A DNA stretch of 64,000 nt from Saprospiraceae bacterium (GTDB taxonomy: Bacteria; Bacteroidota; Bacteroidia; Chitinophagales; Saprospiraceae). Under the pieces are notes generated by a model that saw nothing but the letters and a program-made list of their open reading frames with translations, ran no database searches and had not been told where the DNA came from. Shown here one piece after another: positions 7,824 through 16,956 of this stretch (its first letter is position 1; every line of letters starts with the position of its first letter). The stretch is from assembly GCA_027080725.1 (NCBI GenBank), contig JALWRC010000080.1, forward strand, positions 1 through 64,000. The letters are read 5' to 3'. The translations under genes were made by a program, and so were the position numbers.

Positions 7824-9842
7824 CTAAGTTGTCATCCACCTGAAATCACAAATTTTATCACCGTTAGCGATGCTTCCTTTTCTTTCTAATTTTCCACCCC
7901 ACTTTTCAGCTAAGGCAAAATCTAGTTTACACCAAGTATTGTAACAAACATCTCCTATTCCGTTTTCGACAAAATAATCCGCTACTCTACACTGCTTACA
8001 ATCAAATGCCACCGTATTCTTGTCAGCTACTACATCTTCCCAAATATAATCGGGGGAAGAAAATGGAAATATGCGAAATATCTGTGTTGCAATTTCCATT
8101 CTTTTGTGTTTGTCATTCGAAAACACATTAGCAATTAGCATCGGTAAATCCCCCATTTTGCTATAGATACTCCAACAAATATTATAGAGGATTTTTATCG
8201 ATTCTTCCTTATTTTTTCCAATTGAGATTAAGTTCTCATAAAAAGCAACTGAATAGCATGCCATTCGAATGGTGATCGAAGCGCCAAGTGATTTTTGTTT
8301 AGATAAATCGGGCTCTTTATTTTTGTATTGAATGAGTGTGTTGTTTAATATTATGTCTGTAACTTTTTCATTAAAATGCATTCGTAATTCTTTTTCTGCG
8401 AAGTGCTTGATCAGATAAAAAATAATGTCATTCTTGTCTGTATAGTTTTTGATGCTTTTGAAAATTTTTTCATAAAGTATTGAAAACATCAAATCTTCTT
8501 CAACACCTTTAGTATTACTTGATAAAGAAGGAACTATTTCTCCTAAAAGAAAAAAGTCAGGCATGGTTTGGGTAACTCGTTCTTTTATTATGTCTCCTTC
8601 AATTATCAAACGGGTAAGCTCCTTTAGAATAATTGGTTTGGTTATTTTCTCATAGTGTGCATTTGGTGCTAGCTCAAAAGATAAAGCTTCTGCAGTTGTT
8701 AATGCTTTGGCGTGTAATAGCAAGTCAGCAGGAAAAATATAGCCAAATTTGACACCAGCCTCTATCATTTTAATATAGACTTTAGTAATAGAAACCTCTT
8801 TTAATTTACTTGAATAAAAACTATTTGCCAATTCTTCGAATACCTTATAAAAGGCCTCTTCATCAGCATTGTTAAGCTCCTTACATTGTTTTTTGAAATG
8901 ATAAAACGCTTTTTTAACATCATTATTTACAACTGATAACCAGTATAATACAAACCTATTTCTCTCTTCTTTTGTTAACTCGCCAAACATTCCAAAGTCA
9001 AGCAATACGATTTTTCCATCTTCTCTGAAGAAAATATTACCTGGATGTAAATCTGCGTGAAATAGTCCATCAGAGATGAACATTTTTAATTCCATTTCAG
9101 CAAGACGTATATTAAGGCTGCTTTTTTCTTGCTCTGATAATATCTCAATCGCTTCTTTGAGCCTTAGACCCTGAACTCTTTCCATTGTCAATACTTTATC
9201 AGAACTGTAAGGCCAGAATACTCTGGGAAAGACGATATCCTCCCAATTGGAAAAGTTGTGGGCAAATCGCTCAATGGTTTCTCCTTCTTTCAAATAATCA
9301 AGTTCTTGTATTGTATAACGTTTAAATTCAAGAAAGCCATTTAACAGATTCATCTTACGAATTCGATTTGGAGCAAAGAACCTAGCGATGTCCAATAGTT
9401 TATTCAATCGCTTCAAATCTTGAATAACTTTGCTCTTTACGCCCTTCCTCTGAACTTTAATAGCAACTTCGTCTCCCTGTATCGTCTTCCCTATATGTAC
9501 TTGAGCTAAAGAGGCTGCAGCAATTGGCTCTTTGGCAAAGAAAATAAATAAATCTTCTATTGGTTGCGATAGTTCCGTCTCGATAATCTCTTTTACCTCT
9601 CTGTATTCAAAAAATGGAACACCCTCTTGAAGACGTTGTAATGCATTTGTATATTGAGTAGGTAGCATGTCGGTTCGGGTACTTAAAATCTGTCCGATTT
9701 TAATAAATACCGGCCCCAATTCTAGTAGATCATTAACTAATTTATCAGGATAATTTGACAATTCTTTCTCCTCTTCTCCTAATTTAGAGAACCTCCTAAT
9801 CCTTGTCAATTGCTTGATTCCTATCATTATTATTCTCCACAT
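7824..9842 (-). CDS. UbiB/ABC1-family kinase-like protein fused to an ATC-hydrolase-like domain
   Basis: 672 residues. Residues about 30-450 are an atypical UbiB/ADCK kinase-like domain: the IKIGQ motif at 47-51, the Ala-rich AAASLAQVH loop at 108-116, Lys in VAIK at 129, HADLHPGN at 262-269 and DFG at 282-284. Family members support quinone biosynthesis. The C-terminal about 170 residues match the family of L-2-amino-thiazoline-4-carboxylate hydrolase-like proteins, ending in a Cys pattern (FDCKQC near 613, DVCYNTWC, ICDF). The same pattern occurs in the separate gene at 15979-16623. No C-terminal membrane pair typical of UbiB is obvious. It is the last gene of the minus-strand metal island, 58 bases after the CopB-type ATPase gene. 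Confidence 0.8.
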   Translation of the reverse strand: MWRIIMIGIKQLTRIRRFSKLGEEEKELSNYPDKLVNDLLELGPVFIKIGQILSTRTDMLPTQYTNALQRLQEGVPFFEYREVKEIIETELSQPIEDLFIFFAKEPIAAASLAQVHIGKTIQGDEVAIKVQRKGVKSKVIQDLKRLNKLLDIARFFAPNRIRKMNLLNGFLEFKRYTIQELDYLKEGETIERFAHNFSNWEDIVFPRVFWPYSSDKVLTMERVQGLRLKEAIEILSEQEKSSLNIRLAEMELKMFISDGLFHADLHPGNIFFREDGKIVLLDFGMFGELTKEERNRFVLYWLSVVNNDVKKAFYHFKKQCKELNNADEEAFYKVFEELANSFYSSKLKEVSITKVYIKMIEAGVKFGYIFPADLLLHAKALTTAEALSFELAPNAHYEKITKPIILKELTRLIIEGDIIKERVTQTMPDFFLLGEIVPSLSSNTKGVEEDLMFSILYEKIFKSIKNYTDKNDIIFYLIKHFAEKELRMHFNEKVTDIILNNTLIQYKNKEPDLSKQKSLGASITIRMACYSVAFYENLISIGKNKEESIKILYNICWSIYSKMGDLPMLIANVFSNDKHKRMEIATQIFRIFPFSSPDYIWEDVVADKNTVAFDCKQCRVADYFVENGIGDVCYNTWCKLDFALAEKWGGKLERKGSIANGDKICDFRWMTT

Positions 9843-9869
9843 ACTTTCTTTTAATTATTTAAGCTAGAG

Positions 9870-9887
9870 GGGGAGTTGTCCCCCTAC
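9870..9887 (-). other. Short intergenic hairpin between ATPase and UbiB-like genes
   Basis: A 7-base-pair GC-rich stem (AGGGGGA at 9870-9876 with TCCCCCT at 9881-9887) and a 4-base loop. On the minus strand it follows the ATPase stop codon but lacks a clear U-tract, so it may stabilise or attenuate the message and is not clearly a terminator. Confidence 0.4.
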
Positions 9888-9900
9888 CTCATTTTATAAG

Positions 9901-11937
9901 TTAATTGCTCCCAATTTTCCGCTTCAATAACTGTGCATTGATGGCGACAATAACCGTACTAAGACTCATAAAAACAGCCCCAATAGCAGGACCGAGCACG
10001 AAGCCGGAAGAATACAAAACACCGGCAGCAAGGGGGATTGCGATGATGTTATATGCTGTTGCCCAAGCCAGATTTTGAATCATCTTGTTATAGGTCGCTT
10101 TACCGAATAAAATCAAATTGGCAATGTCTTTAGGATTGCTATTGACGAGGATAATATCCGCTGTTTCGGCGGCTACGTCTGTGCCGGAGCCTACGGCGAT
10201 GCCGACGTTTGCCTTTGCCAAGGCAGGGGCATCGTTGACCCCATCACCAGTCATGGCAACAAACTCTCCTTTGTTTTGGAGCTCTTCTACTATTTCCACC
10301 TTTTGGTGTGGGAGTACCTCTGCATAATAACCGTCTAGTCCGAGTTTTTTGCTAACGGCTTTGGCGGTTTTTTCGTTATCGCCGGTTGCCATGAATACTT
10401 TGATATTGTTTTGCTTGAAGGTCTTAATGGCTTCGTCAGATTCCGGTCTTATTTCATCCGCCAGAGCGATATATCCGATTAATTGATTACCTATCAATAC
10501 AAATACAACTGTTTCTGCCGCATCGCTATAAGCATCTTCGGGGATGTTTATTCCTTCATCCCGTAGGTAACCGGGACTGACGATTTTTATTTTTGCTCCA
10601 TCTACTTCCCCTTCTACACCTTTGCCCGTGATGGCGTTGAAGTTTTTAGGAGTTAGAATCGTGATATTCTCCGCTTTTGCTTTATTGACGATCCCTACAG
10701 CTATGGGATGCTCCGAACCTTGCTCCAAAGCACTGGCAAGCCGTAGAATTTCATTTTCATCGTATCGTTTATCGACGGATTCGATGCGGGTGACACCAAA
10801 GTCGCCCTTGGTCAGCGTTCCGGTCTTATCAAACAGCAAGGCAGAAATCTTACGGGACTCTTCAAAGGCGGTTCGGTTACGGATAAGTAGCCCGTTTTGG
10901 GCAGAGACCGCAGTTGAAATAGCGACAACCAAAGGAATAGCTAATCCCAAGGCGTGGGGACAGGCGATGACCATGACGGTCACCATTCGCTCCAATGCGA
11001 AAACAAAAGGGTAGCCCAAAATAAGCCAAACGGCTAAGGTGATAAAACCAACAGCAAGTGCGATGTAAGTAAGCCATTTGGCCGCCCTGTCCGAGAGATT
11101 TTGCATTTTTGATTTACTTTTTTGTGCATCCTCGACCATTTTGATAACCTTATTGAGGTAGCTGTCTTTTCCTGTATTGACCACTTGCACTCGTAGGGAG
11201 CCGTTGCCATTGACAGAGCCACCTATTACCTTGTCTCCCTTCTCTTTTCCTACCGGTTTGGATTCACCGGTGAGCATGGACTCATTGATGTAACTATTAC
11301 CATCGACGATGATGCCGTCCGCAGGCACTTTTTCTCCGGGTTTAATCAGAATGGTATCGCCCTTCAATAAATTTTCGAGTTTGATGTCTATTATCTTGTC
11401 ACCTTCCACTTTATGCGCCTCTGATGGCATCATGCTGACCAGTAATTGCAGCGCTTCTGATGCGCCCAATATGCTTTTCATTTCTATCCAGTGTCCCAAT
11501 AGCATAATTGTGATAAGTGTGGCTAATTCCCAGAAGAAATCAACACCCGGCAAGCCAAATACAGTTGCCGAGCTATAAAAATAAGCGACTGTTATAGCCA
11601 TGAATATAAGGGTCATCATCCCCGGTATCCGCTTTTTCATTTCGGATAGGAATCCTTTGATAAATGGCCAACCTCCGTAGAAGTAAACAATGGTTGACAA
11701 GACGAACAGGACGTATTGATTGCCCGGGACGGACAATTCATACCCAAAAAACTTTTGTATCATTGGCGAAAGCAATAAAATGGGAATGGCAAGTGCCAAA
11801 GTAACCCAGAATCGCTTTTTAAAGTCATTTATCATCATCTGATGATGGTCGTGGCCGGGCTTCCCCATAGGAGCATTGCCTCCTCCGTGATCCATTTTTG
11901 AGTGATCCATATTTTTATGGTGTTTGTGATTTTCCAT
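9901..11937 (-). CDS. copB: CopB-type copper P1B ATPase (CPH motif)
   Basis: 678 residues. The N-terminus is rich in His, Met and Asp (about residues 1-36) and replaces the usual CxxC metal domain. P-type ATPase signatures: TGES at 223-226, the transmembrane metal site CPH at 326-328, DKTGT with the phosphorylated Asp near 370, SEHP, and GDGVNDAP. CPH together with a His-rich N-terminus is typical of P1B-3 (CopB) ATPases, linked to export of Cu(II) or Cu(I) from the cytoplasm. It lies 74 bases after the multicopper oxidase gene in the same direction, so the exported copper would meet that oxidase in the periplasm. Confidence 0.9.
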   Translation of the reverse strand: MENHKHHKNMDHSKMDHGGGNAPMGKPGHDHHQMMINDFKKRFWVTLALAIPILLLSPMIQKFFGYELSVPGNQYVLFVLSTIVYFYGGWPFIKGFLSEMKKRIPGMMTLIFMAITVAYFYSSATVFGLPGVDFFWELATLITIMLLGHWIEMKSILGASEALQLLVSMMPSEAHKVEGDKIIDIKLENLLKGDTILIKPGEKVPADGIIVDGNSYINESMLTGESKPVGKEKGDKVIGGSVNGNGSLRVQVVNTGKDSYLNKVIKMVEDAQKSKSKMQNLSDRAAKWLTYIALAVGFITLAVWLILGYPFVFALERMVTVMVIACPHALGLAIPLVVAISTAVSAQNGLLIRNRTAFEESRKISALLFDKTGTLTKGDFGVTRIESVDKRYDENEILRLASALEQGSEHPIAVGIVNKAKAENITILTPKNFNAITGKGVEGEVDGAKIKIVSPGYLRDEGINIPEDAYSDAAETVVFVLIGNQLIGYIALADEIRPESDEAIKTFKQNNIKVFMATGDNEKTAKAVSKKLGLDGYYAEVLPHQKVEIVEELQNKGEFVAMTGDGVNDAPALAKANVGIAVGSGTDVAAETADIILVNSNPKDIANLILFGKATYNKMIQNLAWATAYNIIAIPLAAGVLYSSGFVLGPAIGAVFMSLSTVIVAINAQLLKRKIGSN

Positions 11938-12011
11938 GTTGTGATATATTTAATTGTTTTTTACTTGCTAATTTTTTAGTGATAATGAGTGGTAGGTAGT
12001 TGCTTTTTTAT

Positions 12012-14294
12012 TTAAAATCTTATTGATAGCCCTCCACCGGCACCAAACCTATTGTCATAGTTTGCCATTAGTGAGAAATTTCTGGAAAACATATATTCCA
12101 GTCCGGCACTCCATACTACCTCCGATTCGTATTTTTCACCTTCCGGGAAATTGTTGACAAGCCCCAAATCCATTTGATATTCGTAATATCCGAAAATGGA
12201 TAACTTAGGAAAAATCATGATGCTCCTTCCCAATGAAATTCTGGGGCGAAGTTGGTTGTCAATACGGGCATCCAGACTAAACAGATAGGGGGTTAATAAG
12301 CGGACTCCCGCTACAGCAGTAGTCGTTAAAGTATCGAGATTGCCCGGATACTCGTTTTCTACATTTATACCACCAAAAACACGGAAGAAATCGTGTATGT
12401 AATATTCATAACTCGCTTCTGCTTCCAGATTTTTATTCCAGCCGTATTCCACGGAGAGGTTGAACTGATTTCGAATGTTAGATGTCGATAAATTGAGCAT
12501 CATGGCATTTGAAGCAGCATCGAGCATACCCCAGAAATAGAATCTATCCGTCTCTGCAACTAATGTTTTCACAGGATAACCTTTCAGGCGGGTATCTCGC
12601 GGTGTGTCATAACTGATGACACGTGCCATGCCTCCCATCATGTGGTATAGAATATGACAGTGGAAAAACCAATCCCCGTATTCATTCCCGTAAAACTCAA
12701 TGGTTACCGCCTGCATGGGGGGGACATTAACGGTGTGCTTCAAGGGCGAGTATGCTCCGTTTTTATTGATTACCCTGAAAAAATGCCCATGTAAGTGCAT
12801 AGGGTGGTGCATCATTGTTAGGTTGTTCAGGGTGATTCTTGTAACCTGATTCCCCTTGATTTTTATCACGTCGGCTTCTGATAGCGGCACGCCGTTCATA
12901 CTCCAAATATACCGCTGCATATTTCCCGTTAAATTCAAAAGAATTTCTTTGACCGGGACATTTTTATCATAGCTCGTCTTATCCGGAGATTTAAGATAAT
13001 CATAAGTGTAAGTCATGTATTTATCCATCTCATTCGCCTTGTCCTTTTTCATTTTCATGGGTTCATTTTTAGTCACTGTAGAGCTGTCCTTTTTCATGCT
13101 TTTCATGTCATTGCCCATTTTCATGTCACCGCTCATTTTCATGCCGTATTTCTCTTTCATTTGATAGCGAGTATCCTTTTTTGGACGACTTTTGAAGGCA
13201 TGAGCACCCATTTTCATGTCCATTTTGGCCATTTTTTTCATCATGGCGATTTTATCTGGTTTGGGTACGCTAGGCGCTGGGATAGTAGTACCACTACCAA
13301 GGAATGCAGAAGTGCCACCAGAGCCATCCTGTGCCTTAATTTTGAATTCAAATTTACCATTTTCGGGGATGGTGATGATAAAGTCATAGGCTTCGGCGAT
13401 GGCAATGAAAATATAGTCTTTCATAACTGGCACGACATCTAGCCCATCTGCTGAGACAAGAAGGGGATTGCCGCCGCCCATGGTAATCCAAAAGCTGGTT
13501 GAAGCCGCTCCGTTCACAATTCTCAATCGGACTTTTTCGCCGGGTTTGAATTCGGGATATTCTACATTTTCTTTACCGTTGATTAGAAAGGCAGGATAGT
13601 AAATGTCAGCAATGTCTGCTCCTTCCATTCGCTGTTTCCAGAAGTTGAGTTGTGCTTTTAGTCCGCCCCTTGCGATAACTTGGTTTAGTGGCGTATTGGT
13701 TCCCTTTTTGATGCCGTACCACTCCGAACCCCGCTTGAGGTTGCGCAGGACGCTCATCGGGTTTTCATTCGTCCAATCAGAGAGTAGAAGCACCTGTTCT
13801 TTATCATAATCGAGCGACTCCTGTTTGGGGTGGATGACAAAGGCACCAAATACCCCGATTTGCTCCTGTAGCATGGTATGTCCGTGATACCAATAGGTAC
13901 CCGATTGTTTGATGGGAAATTCGTACTTTTGGGTCTGCCCGGGCAAAATAGGTGGAGTCGTCAGATAAGGAACGCCATCGTAAAAATTGGGCAATAATAA
14001 TCCGTGCCAGTGAATAGAGGTCTCCTCGTGCATTTCATTTTTAACATAAATGACGGCATATTCCCCTTCGGTAAATTCTAATGTTGGTCCGGGAATACTG
14101 CCATTGATGGTCATTCCGTTGACTTCTTTTCCTGCTTTATTGACTTTTTCCTGTCGGAGTGTCAAGGTGTATTCCCTGACGGGCAGGTTGTCCTTATTCC
14201 CTTCGACGGATTGCTTCATTTGCGCGAATAAAGCGCTACTTGCAAATAGACAAAGCGCAAGAACTAAAAGAGATATTTTCCTTATTTTTCTCAT
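12012..14294 (-). CDS. Multicopper oxidase (CopA/PcoA type) fused to an outer-membrane barrel (CopB/PcoB type)
   Basis: 760 residues. The signal peptide ends near residue 24. Copper ligand motifs of a three-domain laccase-like oxidase: HWHG at 95-98, YHGHT at 136-140, HPMHLHGHF, and HCHILYHMMGGM. A Met/Lys-rich segment lies between (KMDMKMGAH, MKMSGDMKM). From about residue 583 to the end the protein is strand-rich with alternating residues and finishes in a terminal Phe (LSIRF), resembling the copper-resistance outer-membrane protein PcoB/CopB family. In Proteobacteria these are two proteins; here one chain would tether the oxidase to the outer membrane. It lies 3 bases after the NADH dehydrogenase gene, so the two are tightly coupled. 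Confidence 0.85.
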   Translation of the reverse strand: MRKIRKISLLVLALCLFASSALFAQMKQSVEGNKDNLPVREYTLTLRQEKVNKAGKEVNGMTINGSIPGPTLEFTEGEYAVIYVKNEMHEETSIHWHGLLLPNFYDGVPYLTTPPILPGQTQKYEFPIKQSGTYWYHGHTMLQEQIGVFGAFVIHPKQESLDYDKEQVLLLSDWTNENPMSVLRNLKRGSEWYGIKKGTNTPLNQVIARGGLKAQLNFWKQRMEGADIADIYYPAFLINGKENVEYPEFKPGEKVRLRIVNGAASTSFWITMGGGNPLLVSADGLDVVPVMKDYIFIAIAEAYDFIITIPENGKFEFKIKAQDGSGGTSAFLGSGTTIPAPSVPKPDKIAMMKKMAKMDMKMGAHAFKSRPKKDTRYQMKEKYGMKMSGDMKMGNDMKSMKKDSSTVTKNEPMKMKKDKANEMDKYMTYTYDYLKSPDKTSYDKNVPVKEILLNLTGNMQRYIWSMNGVPLSEADVIKIKGNQVTRITLNNLTMMHHPMHLHGHFFRVINKNGAYSPLKHTVNVPPMQAVTIEFYGNEYGDWFFHCHILYHMMGGMARVISYDTPRDTRLKGYPVKTLVAETDRFYFWGMLDAASNAMMLNLSTSNIRNQFNLSVEYGWNKNLEAEASYEYYIHDFFRVFGGINVENEYPGNLDTLTTTAVAGVRLLTPYLFSLDARIDNQLRPRISLGRSIMIFPKLSIFGYYEYQMDLGLVNNFPEGEKYESEVVWSAGLEYMFSRNFSLMANYDNRFGAGGGLSIRF

Positions 14295-14296
14295 TG

Positions 14297-15634
14297 TTAC
14301 TTTTTTTTGTTTCTAATAATTAGACGATTGCTCTTTTCATAGCTGAAGTAGCTTATTGTCCAGTTGATTCCTACTAATATTTTATTTCTAAATCCACTAA
14401 TGGACATTAAATGCACAAATGACCACAAAAGCCAGGCGATGTATCCTGCGAATTTTAGTTTGCCTAAATCCGCTACAGCCCTGCGTTTGCCTACTGTGGC
14501 GAGGGAGCCTTTGTCCTTGTACACAAATGGTTTTAGGGGTTTATTACGGATGGTATTTAGGATGTTTTGAGCCAATAATTTCCCCTGTTGAATAGCGGGT
14601 TGTGCCACCTGAGGGTGTCCTTTAGGCGTTTTTTTAGAGATAATGGCAGCAATATCTCCAACGGCGAAGACATCCCTGATACCGGTCACTTGAAGGTATT
14701 GGTCAACTTCGATTCTGTTACCTGCCACCAAATGATTTTGGTCAATCCCCGATGGTAATTGCCCTTTGACACCTGCTGTCCAGATAAAGTTTCTCGCAGA
14801 AATTTTTCTGCCGCTTTTTGTCGAGACAATGTTGCCGTCATAATCTGTTACCAATTCGTTTAATAGCACATTTACATTCAAATCTTCTAAGTATTTCAGC
14901 GTCTTGGCGGAGGCATTTACGGACATGGCGGGTATGACTCTTTCCGTACCTTCCACTAGTGTTATCTCCATGTTTGAAGCTGGGTACTCCGAGTAATCTT
15001 TAGGCAAAATATAATTGCGGAATTCGGCAAGAGCACCCGCCATTTCGACACCCGCCGGTCCACCTCCAACCACTACAAAATTGGTAAGTGCAGCTCTTTC
15101 CTCATCATCGCAAGTGATGGCGGCCTGTTCCAGATTTTGAATCATCTGATGGCGAATGTCTAATGAATCTCTGAGTCCCTTCATCCCGAGGGCGTATTTT
15201 TCTACGTTTTTCATCCCGAAGAAATTGGTTGTTGTCCCCGTTGCCAATACCAAATAATCATAGCTCAGCGTGCCTTTGTTTGTTTGGACCATTTTAGTGT
15301 CGGTATCGACAGTCTCAACTTCTGCTAACCGGAAAATAACATTTTTATACCCGGAAATTTGTTTGCGAAAAGGAAAGGCAATACTGTCGGGTTCCAACCC
15401 ACTCGTCGCTACCTGATAGAGTAGGGGCTGAAACTGATGAAAATTATTTTTGTCAATCAGTACAACCTGAACCGGCTTTCTTTTCAACCCTTCGATTAAT
15501 GACAGCCCCGCAAAACCACCACCTATAATGACAACCCTGGGCAATTCTGTTGCAGGCAGACATATTGGTGCAGTTTTGTCGGGGCTGTGATGGTTTGCTT
15601 TACTGTTATGCATTTTATGATGAACTACTTTCAT
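14297..15634 (-). CDS. ndh: Type II NADH dehydrogenase-like FAD oxidoreductase
   Basis: 445 residues with two Rossmann dinucleotide sites (IIGGGFAG near residue 35 for FAD and VVVGGGPAG in the middle for NADH), the FHQFQPLLYQVAT segment, and a C-terminal hydrophobic stretch (YIAWLLWSFVHLMSI) for membrane attachment. Such enzymes pass electrons from NADH to quinone without pumping protons. The first about 20 residues are unusually His-rich (HHKMHNSKANHH), which is not usual for the family and suggests metal binding. Six bases separate it from the PII-like gene upstream and three from the oxidase gene downstream. Confidence 0.88.
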   Translation of the reverse strand: MKVVHHKMHNSKANHHSPDKTAPICLPATELPRVVIIGGGFAGLSLIEGLKRKPVQVVLIDKNNFHQFQPLLYQVATSGLEPDSIAFPFRKQISGYKNVIFRLAEVETVDTDTKMVQTNKGTLSYDYLVLATGTTTNFFGMKNVEKYALGMKGLRDSLDIRHQMIQNLEQAAITCDDEERAALTNFVVVGGGPAGVEMAGALAEFRNYILPKDYSEYPASNMEITLVEGTERVIPAMSVNASAKTLKYLEDLNVNVLLNELVTDYDGNIVSTKSGRKISARNFIWTAGVKGQLPSGIDQNHLVAGNRIEVDQYLQVTGIRDVFAVGDIAAIISKKTPKGHPQVAQPAIQQGKLLAQNILNTIRNKPLKPFVYKDKGSLATVGKRRAVADLGKLKFAGYIAWLLWSFVHLMSISGFRNKILVGINWTISYFSYEKSNRLIIRNKKK

Positions 15635-15640
15635 GAGAAA

Positions 15641-15982
15641 TTAAATTAACTCCAATTTATTATCGTCTGTTCGGATTTTATAGACCTCCTCGACAGGTGA
15701 GACCATTACCATACCATCTCCTTTGTAGCCTGTTCTTGCTGTTTTTCGGATAATGGATACAACCCTTTCTACCTCTGATGAGCTAATGAGCAGTTCTATT
15801 TTCAAAACTTTATACGCATCAGCAAAAGGGTATTTTTGACTGATGTGTTCTTTTTCGCGATCAGAATAACGTCCGGTTCCTTCGCACTCTACGAATGTCA
15901 TGCAGCAAAAGCCTTCCGATTTGAGTGTGTAATAGACTTCCTGTATTTTTCGCCGTCTGATATAGGCTTTTATTAGTTTCAT
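15641..15982 (-). CDS. PII-like signalling protein
   Basis: 113 residues with the GlnB/GlnK layout: MKLIKAYIRR start, a C-terminal TGYKGDGMVMVSPVEEVYKIRT segment closely like the PII nucleotide-binding end, and a central loop that lacks the uridylylated Tyr of classical PII. Divergent PII proteins of this kind (the PII-NG group) are known next to heavy-metal efflux genes. It probably senses a nucleotide or metal and modulates a partner in this cluster. Its start overlaps the end of the ATC-like gene by 4 bases. Confidence 0.75.
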   Translation of the reverse strand: MKLIKAYIRRRKIQEVYYTLKSEGFCCMTFVECEGTGRYSDREKEHISQKYPFADAYKVLKIELLISSSEVERVVSIIRKTARTGYKGDGMVMVSPVEEVYKIRTDDNKLELI

Positions 15983-16623
15983 ATTTTTCTTTTTTCGATA
16001 AATTTAAAATTGCAACAATTATTTTCGTTTGCAAGTGTCTTGTCTCGTTTGAGCCTGACGTTCCACTTTTCTGCAAGTGGGAAATCGAGATTACACCAGG
16101 CTTCAATACATAGATCGTTCAAATTATGCTTCTTGAAAAAATTAGCTGCCGGGCACTTTTTTACGTCAAAAGCAACTATTGATTTTTCTGTGTCTAAAAT
16201 TTCCATTTCATATCCGGGGCTTTTATACGGAAAGTAATTTATAAAAAACCCCATCGCTATTTTTACTCTTGTTATCGGCTTCCTTGAAAACGGTCGTGTC
16301 AAAACCCAAAATCGATTGGTCAATTTTTCGTACACCATCCAATTGATTGCTGATGTTAGCTTGATGGCCTCCTGTTTGTTTAGAGATGCCTCTAATAGCT
16401 GTTCGTATATTATCAATGTCAGTAGTGAAAGTCTGAGCATCACATTCGCACCAAAGGTTCCCTCCTTTTTAAGTGTCGTCGAGCGAATATCAAGTTCTCG
16501 CCAGACGATGCCTGGGAGGTTGTCGAGTTTATTCTTATCGATTTTCCCTGTCAGGATTTGCTCTAAGGCTACTTTTGCTGTCTGATGGATATTGAAATAG
16601 ATGAATTTATTCAGTAGATTCAT
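15979..16623 (-). CDS. Stand-alone ATC-hydrolase-like protein
   Basis: About 214 residues from the ATG at 16623; an in-frame ATG at 16665 would add 14 residues but overlaps the upstream gene further. It resembles the L-2-amino-thiazoline-4-carboxylate hydrolase-like family. The C-terminus carries conserved Cys residues (KKCPAANFF, DLCIEAWC, NNCCNF) matching those at the end of the UbiB fusion at 7824-9842, with nearly the same spacing and an identical LAEKW segment. The catalytic reaction in this setting is unknown; the Cys pattern would suit metal binding. A dispersed TATGAAATG copy lies inside at 16204-16212. Confidence 0.7.
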   Translation of the reverse strand: MNLLNKFIYFNIHQTAKVALEQILTGKIDKNKLDNLPGIVWRELDIRSTTLKKEGTFGANVMLRLSLLTLIIYEQLLEASLNKQEAIKLTSAINWMVYEKLTNRFWVLTRPFSRKPITRVKIAMGFFINYFPYKSPGYEMEILDTEKSIVAFDVKKCPAANFFKKHNLNDLCIEAWCNLDFPLAEKWNVRLKRDKTLANENNCCNFKFIEKRKI

Positions 16624-16891
16624 TCGATAAAATTTTATTGTAAACGCTGCTGAAGATAAATCCAATCAACCCCCATAAAACAAATGATACCGCGATACCT
16701 AAAATTGTCTCCATGATAGGAATACCCATTCTTAAGTCATTGGTGAAGTCAACACCATGAAAGATTAAATTACCCAATTTTACCAAAGTGCTTTTTGGTA
16801 GGATAGACATCAATACAAAGCAGGAAAGATAAATAATTGCTCCTGTGATACCGGATGCTGTGGCGAACTTTTTTACATTAAGCTTATTCAT
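16607..16891 (-). CDS. DUF5676-type small membrane protein
   Basis: 94 residues with two hydrophobic segments (about 15-32 and 60-82) and an N-terminal NVKKFATASGITGAI motif as in the DUF5676 family, which is often found near copper-resistance genes. Its role is unknown. It overlaps the start of the ATC-hydrolase-like gene and so is part of the same unit. Confidence 0.65.
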   Translation of the reverse strand: MNKLNVKKFATASGITGAIIYLSCFVLMSILPKSTLVKLGNLIFHGVDFTNDLRMGIPIMETILGIAVSFVLWGLIGFIFSSVYNKILSNESTE

Positions 16892-16956
16892 GATTTTTAA
16901 GTTTTAGAGTGAGAATATATTGTCAGCCTATTTTTCACAGGCTGACAATGTTTCAA

